Notes: generated by a model not told the origin, from the sequence alone. A stretch of DNA of 64,000 nt from Coriobacteriaceae bacterium (GCA_902363875.1 CABJBO010000002.1:62001-126000); one strand, 5' to 3'. Shown: positions 1 to 8,352, numbered from the stretch's first letter. Made by a program: numbers and translations.

Positions 1-797
1 GAGCCGGCCTCCTCGCGGAAGCAGGGGGTGAAGGCGGTGTAGCGGCGCGGCAGGGTATCGGCGTCGAGGACCTCACCGGCGTGCAGGTTGGTGAGCACGA
101 CCTCGGCGGTGGGGATCAGGAAGTTGTCGCCCGAGACGTGATAGGCGTCGTCCTCGAACTTGGGCAGCTGGCCCGTGCCGAACATGGTCTGACGCTTGAC
201 GACGATGGGCGGCCACCACTCCTTAAAACCACGGCTGGTGTGCGTATCGAGGAAGAAGTTGATGAGGGCGCGCTCAAGACGGGCGCCGGCGCCACCGAGA
301 ACGGTGAAGCGGCTGCCGGAGAGCTTGTTGCCGCGCTCGAAGTCAAGGATGTCGAGGTCGGTGCCCAGATCCCAGTGCGGCTTAAAGTCGAAGTCGAACT
401 CGCGCGGGGTGCCCCAACGACGGCGTTCGATGTTCTCGTCCTCGTCCTTGCCGTACGGCGTGGCCTCGCAAGGAATGTTGGGCAGGTGAGCCATGAAGTC
501 GTACTGCTCCTGCTCGAGGGCGGTGCGGCGCTCGGCCAGACCGTCAATTTTCTCGTTGACGGCGCGCACGGCCTCTTTGGCGGCCTCGGCCTCGTCCTTC
601 TTGCCCTCCTTCATCAGGGCGCCGATCTTCTTGGACTCGGCATTGCGCGTGGCTTGAAGTTCCTCAACCTCAGTGATGACGGCACGACGCTCGTCGTCGA
701 GCTCAAAGAACTTCTCGCGATCCCAAGACGTCTGGCGGTTAGCCATGGCGACATCGATGGCATCGGGGTTCTCGCGAACAAACTTGATATCAAGCAT
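1..797 (-). CDS. serS: Seryl-tRNA synthetase, N-terminal part (cut by window start)
   Basis: Class II aminoacyl-tRNA synthetase that charges tRNA-Ser in the cytoplasm. The reading frame starts at the ATG at 797 (MLDIKFVRENPDAI) and runs off the left edge without a stop, so about 265 residues are visible. They cover the long helical coiled-coil arm that grips tRNA-Ser (roughly residues 30-110) and the start of the catalytic core, including GTGQLPKFEDD, LIPTAEV and the motif 2 region TPCFREEAG. The order and spacing match standard SerRS. No T-box core is visible in the leader. The gene faces away from the small membrane protein at 909. Confidence 0.97.
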   Translation of the reverse strand, partial: MLDIKFVRENPDAIDVAMANRQTSWDREKFFELDDERRAVITEVEELQATRNAESKKIGALMKEGKKDEAEAAKEAVRAVNEKIDGLAERRTALEQEQYDFMAHLPNIPCEATPYGKDEDENIERRRWGTPREFDFDFKPHWDLGTDLDILDFERGNKLSGSRFTVLGGAGARLERALINFFLDTHTSRGFKEWWPPIVVKRQTMFGTGQLPKFEDDAYHVSGDNFLIPTAEVVLTNLHAGEVLDADTLPRRYTAFTPCFREEAG

Positions 798-908
798 TAG
801 ATCCTCCGGCGATATACATTCCATTTAGGTTGCAACCTTGTACATGTATGGGCAAGTATATACTTATGAGCGTTTACGACCCAACTCAACTACGCAAGAA
901 GGCACCCA

Positions 909-1082
909 ATGGACGCAGTTTTTTCCTTTTTGTTTGGCACCCGCACCGGTTTTGCCATCCTTTTCGCCGGCGGCATCCTGCTGTTTGCGATTATTGCCTT
1001 TGTAATGGAGAAGCGCACCCATAAGATGTATGTCGACCGCGGCCCCAAGTCCGAGGACGAAGAAGACAGCTTCTGGGACTAA
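909..1082 (+). CDS. Small single-span membrane protein (57 aa)
   Basis: A 57-residue protein that begins MDAVFSFLFGTRTG. It has one hydrophobic segment (about residues 12-32, FAILFAGGILLFAIIAFVME) followed by a basic then strongly acidic tail ending SEDEEDSFWD. An AGAAGG-like ribosome binding site lies about 7 bases before the ATG. The topology suggests a membrane anchor with a short cytoplasmic tail. Function unknown. I recall DUF6724-like small proteins of this kind in Coriobacteria, but that is memory, not a search. It is divergent from serS and ends just before the repeat-rich stretch at 1083-1243. Confidence 0.7.
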   Translation: MDAVFSFLFGTRTGFAILFAGGILLFAIIAFVMEKRTHKMYVDRGPKSEDEEDSFWD

Positions 1083-1243
1083 CCTGCCAAAAAGGGACAG
1101 GTTTATTTTGGTCGGTTTTATCTGGGCAAACGCAAGTGCCCCGCAACTGGAATTGAGCCAGTTGCGGGGCACTTTTCGCTAAAAGGACAAAACCGCAGGA
1201 AAAACCTGCCAACATAAACCTGTCCCTTTTTTGGTCGGTTTTA
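1083..1243. repeat. Inverted pair of a 'CCTGCC...GGGACAGG' intergenic repeat flanking a hairpin
   Basis: The arm at about 1083-1133 and the arm at about 1203-1243 are near reverse complements. Both contain the core GGGACAGGTTTA next to CCTGCCAA and GGTCGGTTTTA. A perfect 17-bp hairpin (1134-1174) sits between them. The left arm is nearly identical, in inverted orientation, to 56627-56680. The element separates two convergent genes, so it may double as a bidirectional terminator. Confidence 0.8.
1134..1176 (+). terminator. Strong hairpin terminator after the small membrane protein gene
   Basis: Perfect 17-bp stem (AAGTGCCCCGCAACTGG with its complement), 7-nt loop, then TTTT on the plus strand. 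It lies between convergent genes and could also stop proC transcription. Confidence 0.75.
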
Positions 1244-2011
1244 CTGGAGGGTTGCGTCGATTGCCTTGACCAGGGCGCTGCGCATGCCGGCGTCCTCGAG
1301 CGCAACGACGCCCTTGATGGTGGCACCACCGGGCGAGCATACGGCATCCTTCATCGCCGCAGGATGCTGGCCAGTTGCAAGCTGCAGCTTTGCCGTACCC
1401 AGCACCATCTGGCTCACAATGCGATAAGCATCCGCACGCGGGATACCGTGCTTGACCGCCGCATCGCCCAGGGCCTCGATTGCCATGGCGACAAACGCCG
1501 GAGCGCAACCACCCACCGTGCCGCCCACAAACAGCAGGCTTGTGTCGAGCTCGACGACAGCGCCAAGCTTACCGAGCAGGTCGAGCACCACAGCACGCTG
1601 CTCGTCGTTAAGCGTCGAAGCCTTCTCGCAGGCGATGACGCCCTCGCCCACCGAAACCGGCGTGTTGGGCACCGTCGAGATATGCGCGACGCCCGGCAGG
1701 ACCTGCTCCCACTTGGCACTGTCCCAGGTCCAGGCAACCGACAGAACGACCTTTTTGGCAAGAGCATCCTTGAGCGGGGCGAATACCTTCTCGATCATGT
1801 ACGGCTTGACCGCAGCGACCACGATATCGGATGCGGCGACAACCTCGGCGGCATCGTGGCAAGCGGCCATCCCGCGCGCCTCACAGCGCTCAACCAGTGC
1901 GTCGTAGCGACCCGCACAGGCGCACATGTCGCTCGCAGCTACACCGGCAGCGATCCAGCCATCGGCCATAGCGCTCGCCATATTGCCAAAACCGACAAAT
2001 CCAATCTTCAT
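1241..2011 (-). CDS. proC: Pyrroline-5-carboxylate reductase
   Basis: Last step of proline synthesis: NAD(P)H-dependent reduction of pyrroline-5-carboxylate to proline, in the cytoplasm. The 256-residue protein opens with the Rossmann motif MKIGFVGFGNMASAM and has the family segments AAVKPYMIEKV, SVAWTWDSAKW, MPNTP-like VPNTPVSVGEG and the C-terminal GGATIKGVVALEDAGMRSAL. The ATG at 2011 was chosen over the upstream in-frame ATG because AAAGGA lies 9-10 bases before it and the dinucleotide fold starts there. It is the last gene of the SPFH-rlmH-proC run, 73 bases after rlmH, and its stop lies inside the repeat at 1083-1243. Confidence 0.96.
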   Translation of the reverse strand: MKIGFVGFGNMASAMADGWIAAGVAASDMCACAGRYDALVERCEARGMAACHDAAEVVAASDIVVAAVKPYMIEKVFAPLKDALAKKVVLSVAWTWDSAKWEQVLPGVAHISTVPNTPVSVGEGVIACEKASTLNDEQRAVVLDLLGKLGAVVELDTSLLFVGGTVGGCAPAFVAMAIEALGDAAVKHGIPRADAYRIVSQMVLGTAKLQLATGQHPAAMKDAVCSPGGATIKGVVALEDAGMRSALVKAIDATLQ

Positions 2012-2084
2012 ATCACATAGTCCTTTCAGACACATTCCTCAAAACGAAAGCTATTGTCCCACGCCATTGTTTCGTATTGCTGAC

Positions 2085-2555
2085 CTATTTGTGATACGGC
2101 TCGCCGCGGCTGATCTTGCAGGCGCGGTAGATCTGCTCCAGCAGCACCACGCGCGCCAAGTTATGCGGCAAGGTAATACGTCCAAAGCTAAGCATCTCGT
2201 CGGCTCGTGCGCGCACGTCATCGCTCACGCCGTCCGATCCGCCAATTACAAAGGCGATGTCGCTGTTACCACGTAGCATAAGATCATCGAGCCGCGCCGA
2301 AAGTTCCTCGCTCGAGCGCTCTTTGCCCTCAATGGCCAGCAAGATCACATGTGCTCGAGGCGGCAGGGCTGTAAGAATCGCCGCCCCCTCCTTGTCGCGC
2401 GCGACATCCACGCCGCCCGCCTTAGCCGGGTCGATATCGGCCACCTCGCGGATATCCACCTTGGCATAGGCACCTAGGCGCTTGGTGTACTCAGCGCACG
2501 CGTCCTTCCAAAAGCGTTCCTTGAGCTTACCGACGCAAACGACGGTGTATTTCAC
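2085..2555 (-). CDS. rlmH: 23S rRNA (pseudouridine1915-N3)-methyltransferase
   Basis: SPOUT-family methyltransferase that methylates pseudouridine 1915 in helix 69 of 23S rRNA using SAM. The 156-residue length is typical. It begins MKYTVVCVGKLKERFWKD and has the SAM-binding knot signature FVIGGSDGVSD and the conserved C-terminus LLEQIYRACKISRGEPYHK. It starts 6 bases after the SPFH gene ends, so the two are probably cotranscribed. Confidence 0.97.
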   Translation of the reverse strand: MKYTVVCVGKLKERFWKDACAEYTKRLGAYAKVDIREVADIDPAKAGGVDVARDKEGAAILTALPPRAHVILLAIEGKERSSEELSARLDDLMLRGNSDIAFVIGGSDGVSDDVRARADEMLSFGRITLPHNLARVVLLEQIYRACKISRGEPYHK

Positions 2556-2561
2556 GCGCGC

Positions 2562-3500
2562 CTACTCCTTCGAATCGTTTTGAACTTTGCCGGCGGCCAG
2601 CATCTGCTCGAACATCGAGGCCGACTGCGAAAAGTCGCTCGGCAGCACGACCGTCGAGGTTTTACCCGTGCGAGCGAACTCCGTCATCATCTCAGACCAC
2701 TGCGTAAACATGAACAGTTGGTTGGCCTCGTCATTGCCGACACCCGTCTCCTGGATGATCTCGAGCGAATCTTTGATACCCAGTGCGATGGCCTTGCGCT
2801 GGTTGGCGATGCCCTCGCCCGCCTTTTCCATTGCCTCGGCCTCGGCGGTCGCCTCGGTGACGCGCTTGATGCGGTCTGCCTCGGCGAGCTCCTGTGCCGC
2901 AGCGCGCTTGCGCTGGGCGGCGTTGATGTCGTTCATGGAGTTCTCAACCTCGGTCGGCAGTGCGATTTTGGTGATGAGCGTCGACACGAGGGTGAAGCCG
3001 TAGGCGGCCATCTGCTCGGAAACGGTAGCGTTGACATCCTTGGCGATGTCATCCTTCTTGGCAAAGACCTCATCGAGTGTGTAGACAGGAATCGAAGAGC
3101 GCAGGGCGTCGGTGATGAAGTCACGCATCTGGTCGACGGGCTCCTGCAGCATGTAGTAGCTCTTGTAGATGCCCGAATCTGCCGGGCCGGCGCCCATGTC
3201 GTAGCTCACGTGGTACTGAGCGGAGACCTCAAGGCCGATGGTCACGTTGTCCTGGGTCTTAACGTCGATGCCAAAACCGTTTTTCATGGTGCGCAGGCTC
3301 ACCGTGGCGGCCTTGCGGTCGATCACGGGCACCTTCACGTGGAAGCCCGCGTTGACGATACGATTGAACTTACCCAAGCGCTCGATGATCACAGCGTGCT
3401 GCTGCTCAACGACGTAGCAGGCGTTGGGAAACAACAGCAGCAGGATGATGATGGGAATCAAAAGGCTCGTAAGGGCAGCGATGATACCGGAAAACAGCAT
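2562..3500 (-). CDS. SPFH/band 7 (stomatin-like) membrane protein
   Basis: A 312-residue protein with one N-terminal membrane segment (about residues 2-25, LFSGIIAALTSLLIPIIILLLLF) followed by a band 7 domain (VEQQHAVIIERLGKFNRIVNAG) and an Ala/Glu-rich coiled coil (about 170-240, RAAAQELAEADRIKRVTEATAEAEA). The family forms oligomeric rings on the membrane and associates with proteases or lipid domains; the partner here is unknown. The ATG at 3500 has AGGAGAG upstream and removes a charged stretch that would precede the membrane segment. It is the first gene of a tight group with rlmH and proC. QmcA/stomatin type is a family-level call. Confidence 0.9.
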   Translation of the reverse strand: MLFSGIIAALTSLLIPIIILLLLFPNACYVVEQQHAVIIERLGKFNRIVNAGFHVKVPVIDRKAATVSLRTMKNGFGIDVKTQDNVTIGLEVSAQYHVSYDMGAGPADSGIYKSYYMLQEPVDQMRDFITDALRSSIPVYTLDEVFAKKDDIAKDVNATVSEQMAAYGFTLVSTLITKIALPTEVENSMNDINAAQRKRAAAQELAEADRIKRVTEATAEAEAMEKAGEGIANQRKAIALGIKDSLEIIQETGVGNDEANQLFMFTQWSEMMTEFARTGKTSTVVLPSDFSQSASMFEQMLAAGKVQNDSKE

Positions 3501-3568
3501 GGTCTCTCCTCTGATAGGCACACGTTGCCATTAGGATACCCGTCCAAGGAGATCGTGCATAACAAAAA

Positions 3569-3588
3569 AGCTCCCATTGCTGGGAGCT
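3569..3588 (-). terminator. Terminator copy 1 downstream of tRNA-Leu region
   Basis: AGCTCCCA-TTGC-TGGGAGCT stem with a run of T on the minus strand (3562-3568). It is part of a 60-bp direct repeat (3558-3617) also found at 3747-3806. Confidence 0.75.
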
Positions 3589-3757
3589 CTTTCAATCCAT
3601 GGTGCGAGCGAAAGGACGTCCGCGTATCCGCTTCGCGGATCCGCACCGGCTTCGCCCGCCTGCCGGCGGACTCGCCAGCTCGCTAAAAACGCTCCGCGTT
3701 TTCTTGACGCTCGCTCCTTCACAGGTTCAAGTCCCTGCGATGGGCCCATAACAAAAA

Positions 3758-3777
3758 AGCTCCCATTGCTGGGAGCT
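3758..3777 (-). terminator. Terminator copy 2, directly after tRNA-Leu
   Basis: Same AGCTCCCA stem-loop as copy 1, 12 bases past the CCA end of tRNA-Leu, followed by a T-run on the minus strand (3752-3758). Confidence 0.85.
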
Positions 3778-3788
3778 CTTTCAATCAA

Positions 3789-3875
3789 TGGTGCGGGCGA
3801 AAGGACTTGAACCTTCATGGGGTTGCCCCCATACGGACCTGAACCGTACGCGTCTGCCAATTCCGCCACGCCCGC
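3789..3875 (-). tRNA. tRNA-Leu (CAG)
   Basis: An 87-nt tRNA with encoded CCA. The acceptor GCGGGCG pairs with CGCCCGC. The anticodon loop TTCAGGT between TACGG and CCGTA gives anticodon CAG. The extra length is the long variable arm typical of Leu tRNA (ATGGGGGCAACCCCAT). The T-arm is AGG-TTCAAGT-CCT. Confidence 0.96.
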
Positions 3876-3886
3876 GTGCAGGAATT

Positions 3887-3915
3887 AGAATAACGGAGCG
3901 CCACCGCGAACGCAA
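3887..3915 (-). promoter_or_regulatory. Promoter of tRNA-Leu
   Basis: On the minus strand a -35 box TTGCGT (3910-3915), exactly 17 bp, then a -10 box TATTCT (3887-3892), 11 bases before the tRNA 5' end. Confidence 0.75.
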
Positions 3916-3918
3916 GAA

Positions 3919-4836
3919 CTATTTTTGAAAAAGTTTGCAGGCATTTTCCCAAGCGGCATGCGCGATTGTTTCGGCGTCCTCACCAGTGCGATCGACACGG
4001 TCGTTAACCAGCGCGTTTGCCGTAATGGAGATCATTGCGGGCTCGCATTCAAGACCGCGGATGGGCTCCGGAGCCATATACGGGCAATCCGTCTCGAACA
4101 AAATTCGATCGAGTGGGGTTGCCGCAAATGCCTCGCGCACGTCGTCGTTGTGCTTAAAGGTGGCCGCACCACCATAGGCGATATAGCAGCCCAGCTCCAC
4201 AAAGCGCTCCATCGTGGCGCGGTCCTCGCCAAAACAGTGCAGCACACAACCGGCCTGGGGCACGCCCACCTCACGAAGCACGTTGTAGGCGTCCACGTGC
4301 GAGGTACGCTCCTGGTCCATGTCTTCGTGACGCAGATGCAGCTCCACCGGCACGTTACGGCACACGGCAAGCTCGAGCTGGCGTGCCATGCAGTCAATCT
4401 GCACGCTGTGGGGCGCCGGCGCGATGTCGTCGTCGTAATCCATGTGGTAGTCCAGACCGATCTCGCCAATACCGGCGCACAAAGGGTCATCAAGCGCAGC
4501 AACAACCTGCGCGTGAATGTCGTCGGTATAGTCCGGCGCGCCATACGGATGCACGCCGGCAAGATACTTGATCTGCGGGATATCCTGCATCGGCAGAATT
4601 TCGCGCACGAGCCAGTCGCTATAGTCCGTCACGCTGCGCTTGTCGGCGATGGGGTCGAAGACCGTCACCAACAGGTCGATGCCTGCCGCCTTGGCACGCA
4701 CGAGTGTCTCGGGCACATCCTTGCCCCAGAACGAAAGCAGATGCGCATGCGTGTCGGCAAGCGGTGCCAAGGGTACGGGACAAGCAACCGTCTTCTTTTT
4801 CTTGGTAAACGTCACGCGTTCGGCATTAAGCGTCAT
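3919..4836 (-). CDS. tatD: TatD-family metal-dependent hydrolase
   Basis: A 305-residue TIM-barrel amidohydrolase of the TatD family (3'-5' DNA/RNA exonuclease activity in characterised members). Metal-binding motifs in order: DTHAHLL, GIGEIGLDYH, ELHLRHED, VLHCFGED and FETDCPYMAPEP. The N-terminal ~25 residues (MTLNAERVTFTKKKK) are an extra basic stretch compared with compact TatD proteins. The ATG at 4836 overlaps the end of rsmA by 11 bases and has GGGAG before it. The metG-rsmA-tatD arrangement is a conserved neighbourhood in Gram-positive bacteria. Confidence 0.94.
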   Translation of the reverse strand: MTLNAERVTFTKKKKTVACPVPLAPLADTHAHLLSFWGKDVPETLVRAKAAGIDLLVTVFDPIADKRSVTDYSDWLVREILPMQDIPQIKYLAGVHPYGAPDYTDDIHAQVVAALDDPLCAGIGEIGLDYHMDYDDDIAPAPHSVQIDCMARQLELAVCRNVPVELHLRHEDMDQERTSHVDAYNVLREVGVPQAGCVLHCFGEDRATMERFVELGCYIAYGGAATFKHNDDVREAFAATPLDRILFETDCPYMAPEPIRGLECEPAMISITANALVNDRVDRTGEDAETIAHAAWENACKLFQK

Positions 4837-5686
4837 GGGAAAGCTCCCGAGCCAGGCACACAAAGTCGGCGACGCCGAGCGTCTCGGCGCGCGTGGTGGA
4901 TGCGATACCGCAAGCCTCAAAGGCGGCATCGAGCACGTCCTTGGCAAAGCCGTTGGCGCTCATGGAATTGCGGATAGTCTTGCGACGCTGAGCAAATGCA
5001 GCGTCAATCACGCGGGCCACAAATTCGCGATCGAGTCCTTCGGGCACCACACCGTCAACACGGTCGATGCGCACGACGGCCGAGTCCACGTGTGGCGCCG
5101 GCATAAAGCAACGCGGCGGCACCTCAAAGCGACCCGTTACCTGCGCATACAGGCCAAGCTTTGCCGTATAGCCGCCATAGGTCTTGTTGCCCGGCACTGC
5201 GGCAATGCGATCGGCAACCTCCTTTTGCACCATGACGACGGCGCGCTTGAGCGCCGGCATCGTCTGGAAAAATTGCAAAATGATCGTCGCCGCCACGTTA
5301 TAGGGCAAGTTCGCGACAAATACCGTCGGCTCACCGCCCGCAGCCTGCTCAATCTGCTCCGGGCCCACCTTAAGCGCGTCGCCCATGATAAAGCGGAAGT
5401 TGGCATAGTCGGCGGCGTGGGCGTCGAGCACCGGTTCGAGCTCAGGATCGGCCTCAATGGACGTAACGCACGCCGCCTCCTGCAGAAGCGCAAGCGTGAG
5501 CGTACCAACGCCCGGGCCAACCTCGAGCACGCGCTCATCGCCCGTGAGCTCGGAAAGCTCGCAGATGCGCTCAATCACATGGTTGTCGATCAGGAAGTTC
5601 TGGCCCAGGCGATGCTTGGTCGCAAGGCCAAACTCCTCCAGCAGCTCCCTGGTGGCCGTGGGGTTTGCCAAAGGCGAAGTTGTCAT
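4826..5686 (-). CDS. rsmA: 16S rRNA dimethyladenosine transferase
   Basis: KsgA/RsmA dimethylates A1518 and A1519 in helix 45 of 16S rRNA using SAM, late in 30S assembly. The 286-residue protein shows HRLGQNFLIDNHVIERI, the SAM motif VLEVGPGVGTLT, the acidic ESIEAD-like SIEADPELEPVL, and the catalytic NLPYNVA. The C-terminal helical domain includes FMPAPHVDSAVVRI and RRKTIRNSM. Start ATG at 5686 follows AAGGAGG by 6 bases. It is followed by tatD (11-base overlap), so the pair is cotranscribed. A terminator at 5725-5754 separates it from metG. Confidence 0.97.
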   Translation of the reverse strand: MTTSPLANPTATRELLEEFGLATKHRLGQNFLIDNHVIERICELSELTGDERVLEVGPGVGTLTLALLQEAACVTSIEADPELEPVLDAHAADYANFRFIMGDALKVGPEQIEQAAGGEPTVFVANLPYNVAATIILQFFQTMPALKRAVVMVQKEVADRIAAVPGNKTYGGYTAKLGLYAQVTGRFEVPPRCFMPAPHVDSAVVRIDRVDGVVPEGLDREFVARVIDAAFAQRRKTIRNSMSANGFAKDVLDAAFEACGIASTTRAETLGVADFVCLARELSHDA

Positions 5687-5724
5687 AGTTGCCTCCTTAG
5701 CAAGATGGCGGCGTCTTGAAACAA

Positions 5725-5754
5725 AAGGGCATGGACCGTGGCGGCCATGCCCTT
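5725..5754 (-). terminator. Terminator between metG and rsmA
   Basis: AAGGGCATGG stem with CCATGCCCTT, about 10-nt loop, TTTTG on the minus strand, placed 43 bases after the metG stop. Confidence 0.8.
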
Positions 5755-5796
5755 ACAGCTAAACAGCAAATTGCCGATATGGCGCTCGCGCGGTCT

Positions 5797-7398
5797 CTAC
5801 GCCAGACGCGGGAACAGCGGATCGCCCTTCTCGACGGGCTGACCGCCGGCAAGCAGGCCCCAAGTGCAAATGCCCTTGAGGTCGTCGCTCGCGGCCTCGT
5901 CCTCACAGGACAGGCGGCGCAGAGCCTCAACAGAAGTCTGGGGCATGAGCGGCATCAGCAGGTGGGCGGCAATGCGGATGGCCTCGAGCAGGTTGTAGAT
6001 CACAAATGCCAGCTCGTCAGCCTTGGCCTCGTCCTTGGCAAGCGCCCAGGGCTCGGAGTCCTCGATGTAGTGGTTGGCGGCATGGATGAGCTCCATGACC
6101 TCATCCTTGGCCCCGCCGTAATCGAGCACGTCCATATTGGCCATGTAGCGCTCGACCAAACCGTCGGCAATCTTTGCCAGCGGGTTATCGAACGCGTCGG
6201 CAGACGCCGGTTTAGCCGGGGCGCAGCCGTCAAAGTACTTTGCGCTCATGTTGAGCGAGCGCGAAATGAGGTTGCCCCAGCTGTTGGCCAGATCGGCGTT
6301 GTAGACCTGCTCCATGCGATCGAAGCTGATGGCGCCGTCGGTGCCGGGGACCACGTCGGTCATGAAGTAGTAGCGATAGCCCTCGACGCCCAGCATGTCG
6401 ATAACGTCCTGCGGAGCGATGGCGTTACCGCGGCTCTTGGACATCTTCTCGGCCTTGCCGGTCTCGGCATTGCGCACGGTCAGGAAGCCGTGGGCAAAGA
6501 CGTGCTCGGGCAGGGCCTCGCCGATGGCCATGAGCATGGCGGGCCAAATGACGCAGTGGAAGCGGATGATGTCCTTACCCACGATGTGGAACTGCGCGGG
6601 CCAGCGATAGGCCAGCTCGGCACGCGCCTCGTCGGTGTCGACACCGTAGCCGACGGCCGTCATATAGTTGAGCAGCGCGTCAAACCATACATAGGTCACA
6701 TGGCCCTCGTCAAACGGAACCTGGATGCCCCAGTCAAAGCTCGTGCGACTCACGGAAAGGTCGTTGAGGCCGCCCTCGACAAAGCTGCGAACCTCGTTCA
6801 TGCGGAACGCAGGCTCGACAAAGTCGGGGTGCTCGTCATAGAGCTTGAGAAGCTTGTCCTGGAAGGCGGAAAGCTTAAAGAAGTAGGACTCCTCCTGGAC
6901 GCGCTCAAGCGGACGGTGGCAGTCGGGGCATAGATGCTGGCCGACGCTGCCGTACTCCTCGTCGCCCTTCTGGACCTGCGTATCGGTGAAGTAGGTCTCG
7001 TCAGGCACGCAATACCAACCGTCGTAGCTGCCCTTATACAGGTAACCGGACTCCTTCATGCGCTCCCACAGGTACTGCACGGCATGATGCTGGCGCGGCT
7101 CGGTGGTGCGGATGAAGTCGTCGTTGGAAATCTCGAGCTTGCTCCAAAGCTCCTTGAAGTGCGGGGCCTGGCTATCGGTCCACTCCTGCGGCGTCATGCC
7201 ATGCTTGGCTGCGGCCTCGGCGACCTTCTCGCCGTGCTCGTCCATGCCGGTCAGGAACTTGACGTTATAGCCGGCGGAACGGCGATAGCGAGCCTGAACG
7301 TCGGCGATGATGGTGGAATAAGCCGTGCCCAGGTGCGGATCGGCGTTGACGTAGTAGATGGGCGTCGTGATAAAGAACGAAGGCTTGCTTTGATCCAT
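5797..7398 (-). CDS. metG: Methionyl-tRNA synthetase
   Basis: Class I synthetase that charges tRNA-Met and initiator tRNA. 533 residues. The HIGH-type motif is HLGT (residues 22-25, after YYVNADP) and KMSKS is at 318-322. Cysteines at 130, 157 and 160 mark the zinc knuckle of the connective domain. The anticodon-binding helical domain follows (about 360-510). There is no C-terminal tRNA-binding OB extension, so this is the short form. Start ATG at 7398 has GGAGGACAAACCCC before it. Confidence 0.97.
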   Translation of the reverse strand: MDQSKPSFFITTPIYYVNADPHLGTAYSTIIADVQARYRRSAGYNVKFLTGMDEHGEKVAEAAAKHGMTPQEWTDSQAPHFKELWSKLEISNDDFIRTTEPRQHHAVQYLWERMKESGYLYKGSYDGWYCVPDETYFTDTQVQKGDEEYGSVGQHLCPDCHRPLERVQEESYFFKLSAFQDKLLKLYDEHPDFVEPAFRMNEVRSFVEGGLNDLSVSRTSFDWGIQVPFDEGHVTYVWFDALLNYMTAVGYGVDTDEARAELAYRWPAQFHIVGKDIIRFHCVIWPAMLMAIGEALPEHVFAHGFLTVRNAETGKAEKMSKSRGNAIAPQDVIDMLGVEGYRYYFMTDVVPGTDGAISFDRMEQVYNADLANSWGNLISRSLNMSAKYFDGCAPAKPASADAFDNPLAKIADGLVERYMANMDVLDYGGAKDEVMELIHAANHYIEDSEPWALAKDEAKADELAFVIYNLLEAIRIAAHLLMPLMPQTSVEALRRLSCEDEAASDDLKGICTWGLLAGGQPVEKGDPLFPRLA

Positions 7399-7467
7399 GG
7401 GGTTTGTCCTCCAGAAAAACGTTGCATACAGAGGATGATTCTAGCGCAAGGGCTGGATATCCTCCAT

Positions 7468-8346
7468 CTATTGCATATCGAGCACCATGGCATAGACATC
7501 GCGCTTGCGGCGCGAATACTTCTGAGACAGGCGCTTGGCCACCGCAGACGCGGGCTCCCCCTCCTCGAGCGCGGCGCGGATATCCTCGCGCAGGGCCTCG
7601 TCGGGATCCGCTGCCGTGGCGCCGACCGGCACGATACCGGCCTCCTCATCCTCGCTCGGTGGCGCGATGACCAGCGCAATCTCGCCCTTTACCTCGCCGC
7701 GAGCACGCAGCTCCTCGGCAAGCTGGTCAGCGGGCCCGCGCAAGACCTCCTCGTGCAGCTTGGTGAGTTCGCGGCAGACGGCAACCTCACGCTGGGGAAA
7801 GACCTCCGCCACGGCCTCGAGCGTCGCCACGATGCGATGTGGAGACTCGTAGAAGATGAGTGCGCCGGGCACCACGGCAAGGCGCTGCAAACGGCGCACA
7901 CGGTCGCCGTGCTTTCGGCCCAAAAAGCCCTCGAAGAAAAAATGCTCGCAGGGAATGCCGGACGAAACAAGCGCCGTGACGCAAGCAGAGGGCCCGGGAA
8001 TAACTTCGACGGGCACATCGGCCTCACGCGCCGCCTCGACCAGCGCCTGGCCGGGATCGGACACGCTCGGCATGCCGGCGTCCGAGGCAAAGGCGAGGGT
8101 CTCCCCCGCCAGCAGACGGTCGACCAGGCCGGCAGCGCGGCTAGCGATCACATTCTCGTCGCAACGGACAAGCGGCTTGGAAATGCCCAGGTGCATCAGC
8201 AGCTTTGACGTCACACGCGTGTCTTCGCAGCAGATGACATCGGCAGCGGCAAAGGCCTCGCCAACGCGCGGGGACAGGTCACCCAGGTTGCCGATGGGCG
8301 TGCCGACCACATAGAGTTTGCCCGTATGGGCGCTGTTTTGCGTCAT
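7468..8346 (-). CDS. rsmI: 16S rRNA (cytidine1402-2'-O)-methyltransferase
   Basis: Tetrapyrrole-methylase-fold enzyme that 2'-O-methylates C1402 in the ribosomal P site. The 292-residue protein begins GKLYVVGTPIGNLGDLSPRV and has ICCEDTRVTSKLL, SDAGMPSVSDPG, PGPSACVTALVSSG and the ELTKLHEEVLRG segment typical of RsmI. Its ATG at 8346 comes 6 bases after the stop of the GH5-like gene, so the two are probably one transcript. metG starts 69 bases downstream. Confidence 0.96.
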   Translation of the reverse strand: MTQNSAHTGKLYVVGTPIGNLGDLSPRVGEAFAAADVICCEDTRVTSKLLMHLGISKPLVRCDENVIASRAAGLVDRLLAGETLAFASDAGMPSVSDPGQALVEAAREADVPVEVIPGPSACVTALVSSGIPCEHFFFEGFLGRKHGDRVRRLQRLAVVPGALIFYESPHRIVATLEAVAEVFPQREVAVCRELTKLHEEVLRGPADQLAEELRARGEVKGEIALVIAPPSEDEEAGIVPVGATAADPDEALREDIRAALEEGEPASAVAKRLSQKYSRRKRDVYAMVLDMQ

Positions 8347-8352
8347 ATCAAC

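Larger units (their letters stand above)
3558..3806. repeat. 60-bp direct repeat carrying the tRNA-Leu 3' end and its terminator
   Basis: Bases 3558-3617 and 3747-3806 match at 58 of 60 positions. Each copy has the terminator hairpin followed by the last ~27 bases of the tRNA-Leu gene (GGTGCG[A/G]GCGAAAGGAC on the plus strand). The 129-bp spacer contains small GC-rich inverted repeats and a plus-strand stretch at about 3719-3747 that resembles a tRNA T-arm and acceptor 3' side (GGTTCAAGTCC) but does not pair properly. The layout resembles an excised element's attachment-site pair or a partial tRNA duplication. Confidence 0.8.

Noticed and set aside
81..800. Long plus-strand frame opposite serS
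   Set aside because: It is antisense to a clear SerRS sequence. High-GC genes commonly leave such open frames; no ribosome site or family match.
798..908. T-box leader for serS
   Set aside because: The leader is too short and lacks the GGTGGTACCGCG-type core seen for pheS.
3700..3750. A second, plus-strand tRNA gene
   Set aside because: GGTTCAAGTCC resembles a T-arm, but the stems do not pair and no anticodon arm can be drawn.
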